Part shown: positions 29,847 to 38,309 of the stretch, in pieces
How positions within the stretch are numbered: the first letter of the stretch is position 1
Layout: every line of letters begins with the position of its first letter
Source of the DNA: Pilimelia terevasa
Lineage (GTDB): Bacteria; Actinomycetota; Actinomycetes; Mycobacteriales; Micromonosporaceae
NCBI RefSeq assembly: GCF_014647915.1
Contig: NZ_BMQC01000001.1
Span: 549,914-613,913, forward strand
Length of the DNA stretch: 64,000 nucleotides
Direction of reading: 5' to 3'
The notes under the pieces: model-generated
The model's input: only the letters and a program-made list of their open reading frames with translations
Database searches by the model: none
Told to the model about the DNA's origin: nothing
Position numbers and translations under genes: made by a program

Positions 29847-31633
29847 GCCGGCCCACCCACCCCGCCGAGAGCGCCCGCACGACCGCGAGCGCCCGCACCG
29901 TCGCGAGCGCCCGCACCGTCGCGGGGGTGGGCGCCGTCGGTGGTGTCCGGCGGGTCGGCGGCGAAGACCGCGCGGTAGGCGGGGTCCCGCCACAGGGTCC
30001 GGTGCGGGGCGAGCGCGCGCAGCCGGCCCGCGTCGAGCCAGGCGACCGCGTCGGCCCGCGCGGCGGTGCCGGCGCGGTGGGTGACCAGCAGGCGGGTCCC
30101 GCCCGCGGCGGCCACGGCCGCGGCGACCCGTGCCTCGGTGAGCAGGTCGAGGCTGGACGTGGCGTCGTCCAGGACCAGCAGGCGCCGGCCGGGGCCGCCG
30201 TCCAGCAGGGTGCGGGCCAGGCCCAGCCGCTGCGCCTCGCCGCCGGACAGCGGCGCGTCCGCCAGCGGCGTGGCGTAGCCGGCCGGCAGGCGCAGGACCA
30301 CGTCGTGTACCTGCGCGCGGGCCGCCGCGGCGGCCACCGCCTCCGCCGCGGCGCCGAGCCCGACGGCCTCGCCGACGGTCCGACCGACGAGGACCGGGCG
30401 CGCGAAGCCGGCGGCGACGGCGTCGCGCAGCGCGCGCTCGGACAGGGCGGCCAGCGGTACGCCGTCGAGCAGGACCGCCCCCTCGTCGGGGTCGCGCAGC
30501 CGCGCCGCGAGCGCCGCGAGCAGGGACTTGCCGGCCCCGGAGGCGCCGACTACGGCGAGGCAGGACCCCGCCGGCAGGACCAGGTCCAGCGGCTCCAGCA
30601 GGTACCGCCCGCCCTCGGCGACCGCCGCCGCGCGGAACTCCAGCACCCCGCCCGCGGCCGCCTCCCGGCGCGGCGCCGGGGGCAGGCCGGCGGTACCGTG
30701 GCGGACCGCCGGCGCGGCCAGCACCTCGCGCGTGCGCCGGGTGCCCGAGCGCGCCCGCGCCAGCCCGTTGAGGGCGGCGGTGATCCCGCCGAGCCCCGAC
30801 CCGAGGACCGCGTACTGCTGCGCCGCGAACAGTTCGCCGGGCGTGATCCGCCCGCCCAGCAGCGCCCACCCGGCGGTGGCCAGGACGCTCACCTCGATCA
30901 CCGGCCCGACGACGGCCGCCTGCCCGGTGGCCCGGGCCAGCGCGCGCCAGGTCATCCGCCCGTGCCCGCGCAGCGGCGGGAGCAGCGCGAGGATCCGGCG
31001 CCGCTCCTGCGCGGCGGTGCCGGCGGCGGCGATGGTCCGGGCGCCGGCCAGCGCCTCGGTGAGCCGGGCGGCGAGGCCGCCCTGGATCCGCTGGTAGTCG
31101 GTGAGGATCTCGGCGTTGCGCCGGGTGAACCCGACGAGGACGGCGGCCGCCAGCGCCAGCCCGCCGACGAAGGAGACCGCGAGCCACCCGTCGACGAGCG
31201 CGAGCAGCACGAGGCTGCCGACCGGGGGCAGGACGCCGACGAGGACCCCGACGGCGGCGGGGCCGGTGCGGGCGGCGTCGGCGGCCCCGGCGGCGACGCG
31301 GCTGACGAGGTCCCCGGTGCCGAACGCGGCGACCCGGCGCGGCGCGACGGCGAGCAGGTGGGAGACGAGCAGGCCGCGCAGGGCAGCGGTGCGGCCGGCG
31401 AGGTACCGGCCGGCGACCAGGGTGTCGACGACGTCGACGGCGACGAGGCCGGCCACGAGCGCGGCGGTGAGGAGCACCCAGTGCCGGGTGTCACCGCCGC
31501 CGACGACGGCGTCGACGGTCCGGCCCAGGACGGTCGGCAGGGCGAGGCGGCCGGCGGCCTCCGCGAGGGCGCACGCGGTGAGTCCGGCCAGGGAGGCCAG
31601 CGCGGCGCGGGGGGCACGCCGGGGGTGCGGCAT
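29843..31633 (-). CDS. ramA: ABC transporter, fused permease-ATPase (RamA-type lanthipeptide exporter half)
   Basis: 596 aa. The permease half spans residues 1-310, followed by an ATPase domain with Walker A GASGAGKS, signature LSGGEAQR, Walker B LLVLDDATSSLD and switch histidine VTHR. The C-terminal tail is low complexity (DGAGARDGAGARGRAG). ATG 31633 has no good ribosome site and lies 15 nt downstream of a strong hairpin that separates it from ramS, so exporter expression may depend on read-through. Confidence 0.86.
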   Translation of the reverse strand: MPHPRRAPRAALASLAGLTACALAEAAGRLALPTVLGRTVDAVVGGGDTRHWVLLTAALVAGLVAVDVVDTLVAGRYLAGRTAALRGLLVSHLLAVAPRRVAAFGTGDLVSRVAAGAADAARTGPAAVGVLVGVLPPVGSLVLLALVDGWLAVSFVGGLALAAAVLVGFTRRNAEILTDYQRIQGGLAARLTEALAGARTIAAAGTAAQERRRILALLPPLRGHGRMTWRALARATGQAAVVGPVIEVSVLATAGWALLGGRITPGELFAAQQYAVLGSGLGGITAALNGLARARSGTRRTREVLAAPAVRHGTAGLPPAPRREAAAGGVLEFRAAAVAEGGRYLLEPLDLVLPAGSCLAVVGASGAGKSLLAALAARLRDPDEGAVLLDGVPLAALSERALRDAVAAGFARPVLVGRTVGEAVGLGAAAEAVAAAAARAQVHDVVLRLPAGYATPLADAPLSGGEAQRLGLARTLLDGGPGRRLLVLDDATSSLDLLTEARVAAAVAAAGGTRLLVTHRAGTAARADAVAWLDAGRLRALAPHRTLWRDPAYRAVFAADPPDTTDGAHPRDGAGARDGAGARGRAGALGGVGGPA

Positions 31634-31647
31634 GGGGGTGGATGAAC

Positions 31648-31683
31648 CGCGGTCCCGGTCGGCGGAAGCCGACCGGGACCGCG
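31648..31683 (-). terminator. 16-bp perfect hairpin between ramS and ramA
   Basis: Bases 31648-31663 pair perfectly with 31668-31683 around a 4-nt loop (TTCC on the transcribed strand). It starts 10 nt after the ramS stop. Such hairpins after lanthipeptide precursor genes typically act as partial terminators or 3' stabilisers, giving more precursor mRNA than exporter mRNA. Confidence 0.75.
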
Positions 31684-31692
31684 CCCGCCACG

Positions 31693-31812
31693 TCAGTTGC
31701 AGGTGGTCAGGCTGAGCGAGCTGTCCCCGCAGAGCAGCAGGCTGGCCCGGCTGTTGTACCCGCCGTCGCCGTAGCCCGACAGGTCCATCGCCTGGAGGTC
31801 CAGAAGCGCCAT
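31693..31812 (-). CDS. ramS: SapB-type class III lanthipeptide precursor
   Basis: 39 aa, too short for ordinary gene finders. The leader MALLDLQAMDLSGYGDGGYN contains the LxDLQ motif that class III synthetases recognise. The core SRASLLLCGDSSLSLTTCN has two S-x-x-S-x-x-x-C units (Ser21-Ser24-Cys28 and Ser31-Ser34-Cys38), each of which would form a lanthionine ring with an adjacent dehydroalanine. From memory, Streptomyces SapB ends SRASLLLCGDSSLSITTCN, so the core differs at one position (Leu35 for Ile). GGAG lies 7 nt before ATG 31812. SapB lowers surface tension so aerial hyphae can rise. Confidence 0.93.
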   Translation of the reverse strand: MALLDLQAMDLSGYGDGGYNSRASLLLCGDSSLSLTTCN

Positions 31813-31845
31813 TTCGTCTCCTTCGAAGGTGTACCGACCGCGCCC

Positions 31846-34461
31846 TTATGGCACGGCGTTCAGGAACCGCGCCGGGGTCGCCAGCAGCGGTAGGTGGACC
31901 GGGCGGTCGTGCTGCGCCGCGCCGATCGCGAGCAGGACACCGGCGGTACCGGTGGCCAGGTCCATGGAGAGCCGCAGGAGCTGCTCCCCGGGGAAGGCGG
32001 TGCCGCCGCGGTAGGGCAGCGCGTGCCAGCCGAGCGCCGCGCACTGCGCCGCCACGGCGTCGTCGACCTCCCGGGCGGCGTCGCCGTCGAGCTGGCGGCG
32101 GCGGTCGGCCAGGTAGTAGACGATGCCGGCGCGGCCGGCGAACAGGCCGGACTGGACGTACAGGGGGGACAGGGCCGCCCCGTGGATCTGCGCGGCGGCC
32201 GCGGCGAACTCCTCGTCGGGGCGCCGGTCGAGGTACCGGCCCAGCGCCAGGCCGATGCCGACGCTGCCGGCGGCCAGGTACGGCATGGTCCGCCAGCCCT
32301 CGTCCACCACCAGGTCGCCGCCCGCGTCGCGCCGGCAGCGGCGCAGGTCCTGGCGCAGCGCCGTGGCGGCGGCGTCGAGGTACGCCGGGTCGCCGGTGTC
32401 GTCGCAGGCGCGCAGCAGCAGCAGGGCCGCACCGGCGCCGCCGCGCAGCAGCCCGGCGTGCGGGTGCCGGCCGCCGCTGACCTGCGGTACCCCCTCGACC
32501 GGCCCGAGCCGTTCGGCGACCAGGTCGGCGGCGTCGCGGGCGGCGGCGCGCAGGGCGGCGTCGCCGGTGCGGTCGGCGAAGTGGGCGAGGTTGAGGCCGA
32601 TGCCGGCCAGCCCGCCGTACAGGTCGCTGCCCAGGCTGCGCCAGTTGGCGTCCAGGCACCGGTCGAGGACCGCGCGCGCCGCCTGCTCGTGCCCGAGGTG
32701 GTCGAGCACGTGCGCGACCCCGTGCAGGCCGTCGTACATCCCGATCATGGTGCCGTTGCCCGCCTGCCGGGCGCCGGTGAGCAGCCACTGCTCGTGCTCC
32801 GGGGACCGCGCGCCGCCGGTGACGTCGAGGGCGTACAGCACCCCGGCCGCCCCGTGGGCCAGGCCGAGCCCGCCCACCTCGAACTGCCGGACGTCACCGG
32901 GGAACAGCCGGTCCGAGCGCCGCGGGCTGGCGCTGGCGGTGATCGCCCGGCGCAGATCCCCGCCGGTGGCCGCCCACCCGCCGGCCGCGGGCCAGCGGGT
33001 CGGCCCGTCCGCGCGGGTCTGCGGAGGCGCTGCCGGACCGGCCAGCCGGTCGATCGTGGCCAGGGCGTCGGTGAGGTAGTCCGGCGGTACCGGGAACTGC
33101 GCGGCGACGATCTCGGCCAGGTGCGCCGCCTTGCCCGGCGCCAGCCACAGCAGCGGCGTCAGCGGCAGGAAGACCGCCAGCCGCAGGCAGGCCAGCGCGT
33201 ACCGGTCCAGGTCGGGCCCGCGCACGGCCGGCGGCGGGGCGAACCCCTGGTTGCCGAGGCCGGGCCGGGCGTCGTCGGCGGCGAGGCTGGCGACCTCGAA
33301 GTCGAGCAGCCGGACGCTGTCGTCGGGCCGGACGAAGATGTTGAACAGGTGCAGGTCCCCGTGGACCACGCCCCGGTCGTGCATCGCGGCGACCGCGGCG
33401 TCGACCTGCTCCACGATCGACAGCGCCCAGCGGGTGTACGCGGCGCGGGCGGCGGGACCGCCGTCGGCCACCATGGGGTGCCGGGCGACGACCTCCTTGT
33501 TGAGCGCCGCGCCGTCGAGGAACTCCATGGCCAGGAACTGGTGCTCGCCGATCGTGAACAGGTCCCGCACCTCGGGGACGCCGGGCGCGCCGGCCAGCCG
33601 GGTGAGGAACGCGTGCTCGATGCGCACCCGGGTCGCGGCGTCGGTGCCGTCGGCGTCCAGGCCGGCGTACGGGCGGCCCTCCTTCAGGACGACCGCGGCG
33701 CCGGTGCGCGTGTCCCGGCCGCGGTACAGCCCCCCGCCGTTCGAGAAGTGGATCACCTGCTCGATCGCGTACGGGGTGTCGGCCGTGGTCACCGCGTTGC
33801 GGGCGGCCAGGTGCGGGGCGAGGAAGTCGGGCACGGCGACCCACGGCGGCACCCGGAAGACCGGGTCGCGGGGGTCCGGCACTAGGACGCCCCGGTCGTC
33901 CTCGATCGCCGCGACGACGTCGCCGTTGCCGGTGACGCAGTACCGCCCGGCGAAGCCGCCGTACCGCACGTAGAGCGGCCCGGCGCCGATGCGCAGGTCG
34001 CTGAGGATGTACGGGCCCGGCTCGCCGTCGAGGGCGGGCACCAGCGCGTCGAGGATCGCCGCGCACTCCGCCTCGTCCTCGGGGTAGACGGTGACGAGCT
34101 TGCCGCTGTGGCCGCGGGGCGCGTACTTGGCGCTGCGCAGGAAGTGGGCGCGCGGCGAGCGCAGCACCTTGCACTCGATGCCGCGGGGCAGGCAGTGGTC
34201 CAGGACGGCGGCGAGGACCCGCTCGGCGTTGTCCGGCGTGGCGGAGGCGTGGATCTTCCAGCCCTGCGCGGGCACCCGCCGCCGCGGCGGGACGAACGCC
34301 AGCCAGTCGGCCCTGACCTCGCGGCGCCAGCCCTCGGGCAGGGGGCGGTCGGCGGCGGCGAAGCCGCGGGCGGCGTTCTCGCCGGTGCTGGTGTCGCCGC
34401 CCTGGAGGGCGTCGAAGAACAGCCGGTCCGCCACGCAGAACACTTCGTACCGGTCGTCCAT
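31846..34461 (-). CDS. ramC: Class III lanthipeptide synthetase (RamC/LanKC type)
   Basis: 871 aa in three domains. Residues 1-230 are the lyase-like region, residues about 235-480 a Ser/Thr-kinase-like domain with Lys260 (VVLKEG), catalytic loop HGDLHLFNIF (His367, Asp369, Asn374) and metal-binding DFE at 387-389, and residues 535-871 a LanC-like cyclase barrel that lacks the Cys-Cys-His zinc ligands, as in class III enzymes. It phosphorylates, dehydrates and cyclises RamS, encoded 33 nt downstream. ATG 34461 follows GGAGGAGG. Confidence 0.95.
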   Translation of the reverse strand: MDDRYEVFCVADRLFFDALQGGDTSTGENAARGFAAADRPLPEGWRREVRADWLAFVPPRRRVPAQGWKIHASATPDNAERVLAAVLDHCLPRGIECKVLRSPRAHFLRSAKYAPRGHSGKLVTVYPEDEAECAAILDALVPALDGEPGPYILSDLRIGAGPLYVRYGGFAGRYCVTGNGDVVAAIEDDRGVLVPDPRDPVFRVPPWVAVPDFLAPHLAARNAVTTADTPYAIEQVIHFSNGGGLYRGRDTRTGAAVVLKEGRPYAGLDADGTDAATRVRIEHAFLTRLAGAPGVPEVRDLFTIGEHQFLAMEFLDGAALNKEVVARHPMVADGGPAARAAYTRWALSIVEQVDAAVAAMHDRGVVHGDLHLFNIFVRPDDSVRLLDFEVASLAADDARPGLGNQGFAPPPAVRGPDLDRYALACLRLAVFLPLTPLLWLAPGKAAHLAEIVAAQFPVPPDYLTDALATIDRLAGPAAPPQTRADGPTRWPAAGGWAATGGDLRRAITASASPRRSDRLFPGDVRQFEVGGLGLAHGAAGVLYALDVTGGARSPEHEQWLLTGARQAGNGTMIGMYDGLHGVAHVLDHLGHEQAARAVLDRCLDANWRSLGSDLYGGLAGIGLNLAHFADRTGDAALRAAARDAADLVAERLGPVEGVPQVSGGRHPHAGLLRGGAGAALLLLRACDDTGDPAYLDAAATALRQDLRRCRRDAGGDLVVDEGWRTMPYLAAGSVGIGLALGRYLDRRPDEEFAAAAAQIHGAALSPLYVQSGLFAGRAGIVYYLADRRRQLDGDAAREVDDAVAAQCAALGWHALPYRGGTAFPGEQLLRLSMDLATGTAGVLLAIGAAQHDRPVHLPLLATPARFLNAVP

Positions 34462-34479
34462 ATCGCTCTCGCCTCCTCC

Positions 34480-34907
34480 ACTCGGCCGGATTGTTCTGGG
34501 CTCGCGGAGGAAAACGATGGCTGCTCTGGGGACGCAACGCCCTATTGAGCTACCTGCGGCTATCTCACCCGTTTGGTGTACTGCACGTTAAATAAAGAAA
34601 TTGTCTGACCTGCACGAATACTGATCGCGCTCCCACGGTAGTAACCGGCGGGTCGCCTCCGCCGTTACGCGGCGTCCACCGAATTGCCGCCCGATGCGGA
34701 CGCGCAGTAACGATTGCCCCCCCGAAAGGGTGCGCCGCGGCTCGCTGGGCGCCCGCAATCGGTGCTATATGGCATTTGACCTGTGTCTACATCGTCGCCG
34801 ATTGGGCGGGTGCCCGAAGCCGTGGAGATCAACAACTCGGCGGCGGGTCGGAAATGGTTTTCGAATTCGGTCGCACGCCGCTCCGGGCGGCGTTCGGGAA
34901 AGCGAAA
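34480..34907. other. Leader and promoter region of the ram operon, no gene seen
   Basis: 428 nt between ramC and the tRNA terminator. It includes an AT-rich patch (34585-34620) unlike its surroundings, which is the likely promoter and regulator-binding region of ramC. I could not fix a -35/-10 pair. No RamR-like regulator gene is nearby. Confidence 0.4.
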
Positions 34908-34935
34908 GCGCCGGCCGCGGTAGCGCGGCCGGCGC
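34908..34935 (-). terminator. Terminator downstream of the UAG-anticodon tRNA
   Basis: An 11-bp perfect stem (34908-34918 with 34925-34935) with a 6-nt loop begins 13 nt after the tRNA 3' end and is followed on the minus strand by TTTCGCTTTC. Confidence 0.7.
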
Positions 34936-34947
34936 CGGTGCTGCCGG

Positions 34948-35023
34948 TGGTAGGGCCGGCGGGAGTCGAACCCGCACTGGCACGGACCTAAACCGTGTGC
35001 CTCTGCCGTTGGGCTACGGCCCC
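34948..35023 (-). tRNA. tRNA with anticodon UAG (Leu by codon), class I body
   Basis: A complete cloverleaf: acceptor GGGGCCG with CGGCCCT (one G-U), D-arm GCC/GGC, anticodon stem CACGG/CCGTG with loop TTTAGGT, variable loop of only 5 nt, T-arm GCGGG-TTCGACT-CCCGC, A73 and an encoded CCA. Anticodon UAG reads CUA (and probably CUG) leucine codons, and G37 fits leucine, but tRNA-Leu normally has a long variable arm. It may be a reduced leucine tRNA or a non-canonical isoacceptor. Confidence 0.85.
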
Positions 35024-35102
35024 TCTGCCACCGGTCACCCTACGTCCCCCGGCGGCGCGGCCGGCGCCGCACCCGCGCGGAGCCGGCGACGGCGACGGGG
35101 CG

Positions 35103-35579
35103 TCAGCCCAGGCCCAGGTCGCGGCGCAGCTTGGCCACGTGGCCCGTCGCCTTCACGTTGTACTGCGCCAGCACGATCCGGCCCTCGGCGTCGATGACGA
35201 ACGTCGACCGGATCACGCCCGTGACCGTCTTGCCGTACAGCTTCTTCTCGCCGTACGCGCCGTAGGCGGTCAGCACGGCGCGGTCGGGGTCCGACACCAG
35301 GGGGAAGGTCAGCGCGTCCCGGTCGCGGAACTTCGCCAGCGCGGCCGGCTCGTCGGGGGAGATGCCGACCACCTCGTAGCCGGCGGCCTTCAGCGAGGCC
35401 AGCGAGTCGCGGAAGTCGCACGCCTGGGTGGTGCAGCCGGGGGTCATCGCCGCCGGGTAGGCGTACAGGACGACGCGGCGGCCGCGCAGGTCGGTCAGGG
35501 CCAGCTTGTCCCCGGTGTCCGTGGTGAGCGTGAAGTCCGGTGCGGGGTCGCCGGGGTGCAGGCGCACGTTGTCGGTCAT
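35103..35579 (-). CDS. bcp: Thioredoxin-dependent thiol peroxidase (BCP-type peroxiredoxin)
   Basis: 158 aa. It reduces hydroperoxides. The peroxidatic Cys is in MTPGCTTQACDF and the second Cys five residues on is the resolving Cys of the atypical 2-Cys BCP type. Other landmarks are GDPAPDFTL and YPAAMTPG. ATG 35579 lies 6 nt after a TAGGGT box, so the transcript is probably leaderless. Divergent from the cobalt-importer genes. Confidence 0.95.
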   Translation of the reverse strand: MTDNVRLHPGDPAPDFTLTTDTGDKLALTDLRGRRVVLYAYPAAMTPGCTTQACDFRDSLASLKAAGYEVVGISPDEPAALAKFRDRDALTFPLVSDPDRAVLTAYGAYGEKKLYGKTVTGVIRSTFVIDAEGRIVLAQYNVKATGHVAKLRRDLGLG

Positions 35580-35585
35580 GACCGC

Positions 35586-35591
35586 ACCCTA
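35586..35591 (-). promoter_or_regulatory. -10 box TAGGGT of bcp
   Basis: On the minus strand the hexamer ends 6 nt before ATG 35579. Confidence 0.5.
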
Positions 35592-35710
35592 CCGCCGCCC
35601 GTCGGCCCGGCCGGCCCCATGGGGGCGACGGAGGGTCCGCGAGGTGGTTGGCGGGCACGGGCCCCGCCCTTAGGGTGACCGGTAAGGACCCAGACTACCC
35701 GGAGGCGCTT

Positions 35711-36418
35711 ATGCGGACGCTGGCCCTGCACATCTCCAACGGCATCGTGGACGGCCCCACCTCGCTGGCGTTCCTGCTGTTCGCGCTGGCCGCCGGGGCC
35801 TGGTGCGTCCACCGCGCCCGGCGCGACCTCGACGACCGCCTCGTCCCGCTGGCCGGCCTCGTCGCCGCGTTCGTCTTCGCCGTGCAGATGCTCAACTTCC
35901 CCGTCCTGCCCGGTGTCAGCGGGCACCTGTTCGGCGGCGCGCTCGCCGCCGCCCTCGTCGGGCCGTGGATCGGCGCGCTGTGCGTGAGCGTCGTACTCGT
36001 CGTGCAGGCGCTGGTCTTCGCCGACGGCGGGGTGACCGCCATCGGCCTCAACGTCACCAACATGGCGCTGCTGCACACCGCCGTCGCCTACGGCGTCCTG
36101 GTCCTGGCCGCCCGGCTGCTGCCCCGCACCCCCGGCGCGGTGGCCGCCGCGGCCGGCGTCGCGGCCTGGCTGGCGACGGTGGTGGCCTCGCAGGGCTTCG
36201 TCCTCCAGTACTGGCTCGGCGGCGCCGCCCCGCTGCCCGGCGGCGGCCTCGGCGCGCTCGCGGCGACCATGGGCGGCCTGCACGCCCTCATCGGCGTCGG
36301 CGAGGGCCTGATCACGGCCGTGACGGTCGCGGCCGTGGCCCGCAGCCGCCCCGACCTGGTGTACGCGCTGCGCGGCCGGCCGCTGCCGGTCCGCACGAGT
36401 GTCGGGAGCCCCGCGTGA
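35711..36418 (+). CDS. cbiM: ECF-type cobalt/nickel importer, substrate-binding membrane subunit (CbiM/NikM family)
   Basis: 235 aa with six or seven membrane helices. The block FPVLPGVSGHLFGGALAAALVGPWIGALC is the hallmark GHLxGGxLAAxLLGPxxG of CbiM, and the N-terminal HISNGIVDGP corresponds to the metal-binding start, though here His is residue 7 instead of residue 2. Start ATG 35711 follows GGAGG. The next two genes overlap it and each other, forming an M-N-QO importer operon. A TAGGGT box at 35671 may be the promoter. Confidence 0.88.
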   Translation: MRTLALHISNGIVDGPTSLAFLLFALAAGAWCVHRARRDLDDRLVPLAGLVAAFVFAVQMLNFPVLPGVSGHLFGGALAAALVGPWIGALCVSVVLVVQALVFADGGVTAIGLNVTNMALLHTAVAYGVLVLAARLLPRTPGAVAAAAGVAAWLATVVASQGFVLQYWLGGAAPLPGGGLGALAATMGGLHALIGVGEGLITAVTVAAVARSRPDLVYALRGRPLPVRTSVGSPA

Positions 36419-36864
36419 GCGCCGCTGACCGGCCCGCCGCACCGGCCCGCGCGGCCGACCGGCCCGCCGCACCCGCCCGCGCCGCCGACCGGCCCGGGGG
36501 CGCGGCGCCCGGCGCGGCCGACCCCGCGCCCCGACCGGTGCGGCGGGGGCTGCTGCTGGGCGGGCTGGCGGTCGCCCTGGTGCTGGCCGGCCTGGTCAGC
36601 GCCGTGGCCTCCGGCGCGCCCGACGGCCTGGAGGCGGCCCTGAGCGCCGGGTGCACCGTCGACGACGCCGGTGAGGTCGTCGCCGGCACCTGCCCGGCGA
36701 CCGCGGCCCGCCCGCACGAGTGGGGCGGGCCGTTCGCCGACTACGCCGTCGCCGGGCTCGGCCCCGGCTGGGGGACGGCGCTGGCGGGAGTCGGCGGGGT
36801 ACTGCTCACCTTCGCCTGCGGCGCCGGCCTGTTCCGGCTGGCCCGGCGGCGGCGGGCCGGATGA
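36415..36864 (+). CDS. PDGLE-domain protein, CbiN-like subunit of the cobalt/nickel importer
   Basis: 149 aa. The first 45 residues are tandem AADRPAAPAR repeats of no clear role. They are followed by one membrane helix (GLLLGGLAVALVLAGLVSAV), the diagnostic motif ASGAPDGLE, and a second helix near the C-terminus. This is the accessory CbiN/PDGLE component. GTGA overlap with cbiM and ATGA overlap with the next gene. Confidence 0.85.
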   Translation: MSAADRPAAPARAADRPAAPARAADRPGGAAPGAADPAPRPVRRGLLLGGLAVALVLAGLVSAVASGAPDGLEAALSAGCTVDDAGEVVAGTCPATAARPHEWGGPFADYAVAGLGPGWGTALAGVGGVLLTFACGAGLFRLARRRRAG

Positions 36865-38309
36865 CCGGCGCGGCGCTGTACCTGCGCCGCGACAGCCCCC
36901 TGCACCGGGCCGCGCCGGAGCGCAAGCTCGTCGCCGCCGTCGCGTTCACGGTGCTCGTGGTGCTGACCCCCCGGACGGTGCTGTGGCCCTACCCCCTCTA
37001 CGCCGCCGCGGTCGCCGCGGGCGTCGCGGCCGCGCGCGTGCCGGTGGGGTGGCTGCTGCGGCGCTCGGCGATCGAACTGCCGTTCGTGGCGTTCGCGGTC
37101 CTGCTGCCCTGGCTCGGCGGTGGGCCGCGGGTGGCCTGGGCGGGGCTGGAGCTGTCGGTCGCCGGTCTCTACACGGCGTGGGGCATCCTCGCCAAGGGCA
37201 CGCTCGGCGTCTGGGCCGCGCTGCTGCTGGCCGCCTCCACCACCGGCCGGGACCTCGTCGCCGGGCTCGGCCGGCTGCGCTGCCCGCCCGTCCTCACCCA
37301 GATCGCTGCCTCCATGCTGCGCTTCCTGGAGGTACTGGCCGGCGAGGCCGCCCGGATGCGGGTGGCCCGGCTGAGCCGCGCCGACGACCCGCGGCTGCTC
37401 TGGCAGGCGCGCGGCTTCGCCGTCGGCGTGGGGGCGCTGTTCGTCCGCGCGTACGCCCGCGGGGAGCGGGTGCACCACGCCATGCTGTCGCGCGCCTACG
37501 CGCCGCTGCCGGAGGGCCGTCCGGCCGGCGGCGCGACAGCACGCGGGCGGCCTGCCGGCCCGCCGGCCGCCGACGCCGCGCCGGCACTGGCCGTGCGCGA
37601 CCTCGCCTTCACCTACCCCGACGGCCGGGAGGTGCTGCGCGGCGTCGACCTCACCGTCGCGCCGGGGGAGCGGGTCGCCCTGCTCGGCCCGAACGGCGCC
37701 GGCAAGACCACCCTCGTCCTGCACCTCAACGGCGTCCTGCGCCCCTCCGCCGGGCAGGTCGCCGTCGGCGGCCTGCGGGTCGGCGGCGACCGGGCCGTCC
37801 TGCGCGAGGTCCGGCGCCGGGTGGGGATCGTCTTCCAGGACCCCGACGACCAGCTCTTCATGCCGACGGTCGCCGACGACGTGGGCTTCGGGCCGGCCAA
37901 CCTCGGCCTGAGCGGCGCGGACCTCGACGCGCGCGTCGACGAGGCGCTCGCCGCGGTCGGCATGTCCGGGCACCGGGACCGCCCGCCGCACCACCTCTCC
38001 CTCGGCGAGCGCCGCCGGGTCGCGGTGGCCACCGTCCTGGCGATGCGCCCGCAGGTCCTGGTCCTGGACGAACCGTCGGCGAACCTCGACCCGGCGGCCC
38101 GCCGCGAACTGGCCGCGATCCTCGCCGACCTGCCGGTGACGATCCTGCTGGTGACCCACGACCTGCCGTACGCCCACCAGCTCTGCCCCCGCGCCGTCGT
38201 CCTCGACGGCGGGCGGATCGCCGCGGACGCCCCGACGGGCGCGCTGCTGGCCGATTCGGCCCGCCTGGCCGCCCACCGGCTGGAGCTGCCCTACGGCTTC
38301 CGGCTCTGA
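36861..38309 (+). CDS. Fused CbiQ-CbiO: transmembrane and ATPase subunits of the cobalt/nickel importer
   Basis: 482 aa. Residues 1-220 are the CbiQ-type coupling protein (LHRAAPERKLVAAVAFTVLVVL, and the cytoplasmic coupling helices around EAARMRVARLSR and RGERVHHAMLSRAY). After a 20-residue Ala/Gly linker, residues 242-482 are the CbiO ATPase with Walker A GPNGAGKTT (276-284), Q-loop FQDPDDQLF, signature LSLGERRR, Walker B VLVLDEPSANLD and switch VTHD. These are normally separate proteins. The downstream gene is convergent and overlaps the end by 19 nt. Confidence 0.93.
   Translation: MTGAALYLRRDSPLHRAAPERKLVAAVAFTVLVVLTPRTVLWPYPLYAAAVAAGVAAARVPVGWLLRRSAIELPFVAFAVLLPWLGGGPRVAWAGLELSVAGLYTAWGILAKGTLGVWAALLLAASTTGRDLVAGLGRLRCPPVLTQIAASMLRFLEVLAGEAARMRVARLSRADDPRLLWQARGFAVGVGALFVRAYARGERVHHAMLSRAYAPLPEGRPAGGATARGRPAGPPAADAAPALAVRDLAFTYPDGREVLRGVDLTVAPGERVALLGPNGAGKTTLVLHLNGVLRPSAGQVAVGGLRVGGDRAVLREVRRRVGIVFQDPDDQLFMPTVADDVGFGPANLGLSGADLDARVDEALAAVGMSGHRDRPPHHLSLGERRRVAVATVLAMRPQVLVLDEPSANLDPAARRELAAILADLPVTILLVTHDLPYAHQLCPRAVVLDGGRIAADAPTGALLADSARLAAHRLELPYGFRL

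Noticed and set aside
35580..35710. Possible cobalamin or metal riboswitch before cbiM
   Set aside because: The gap is only about 130 nt, also holds the bcp promoter, and shows no B12-box or other conserved riboswitch core.
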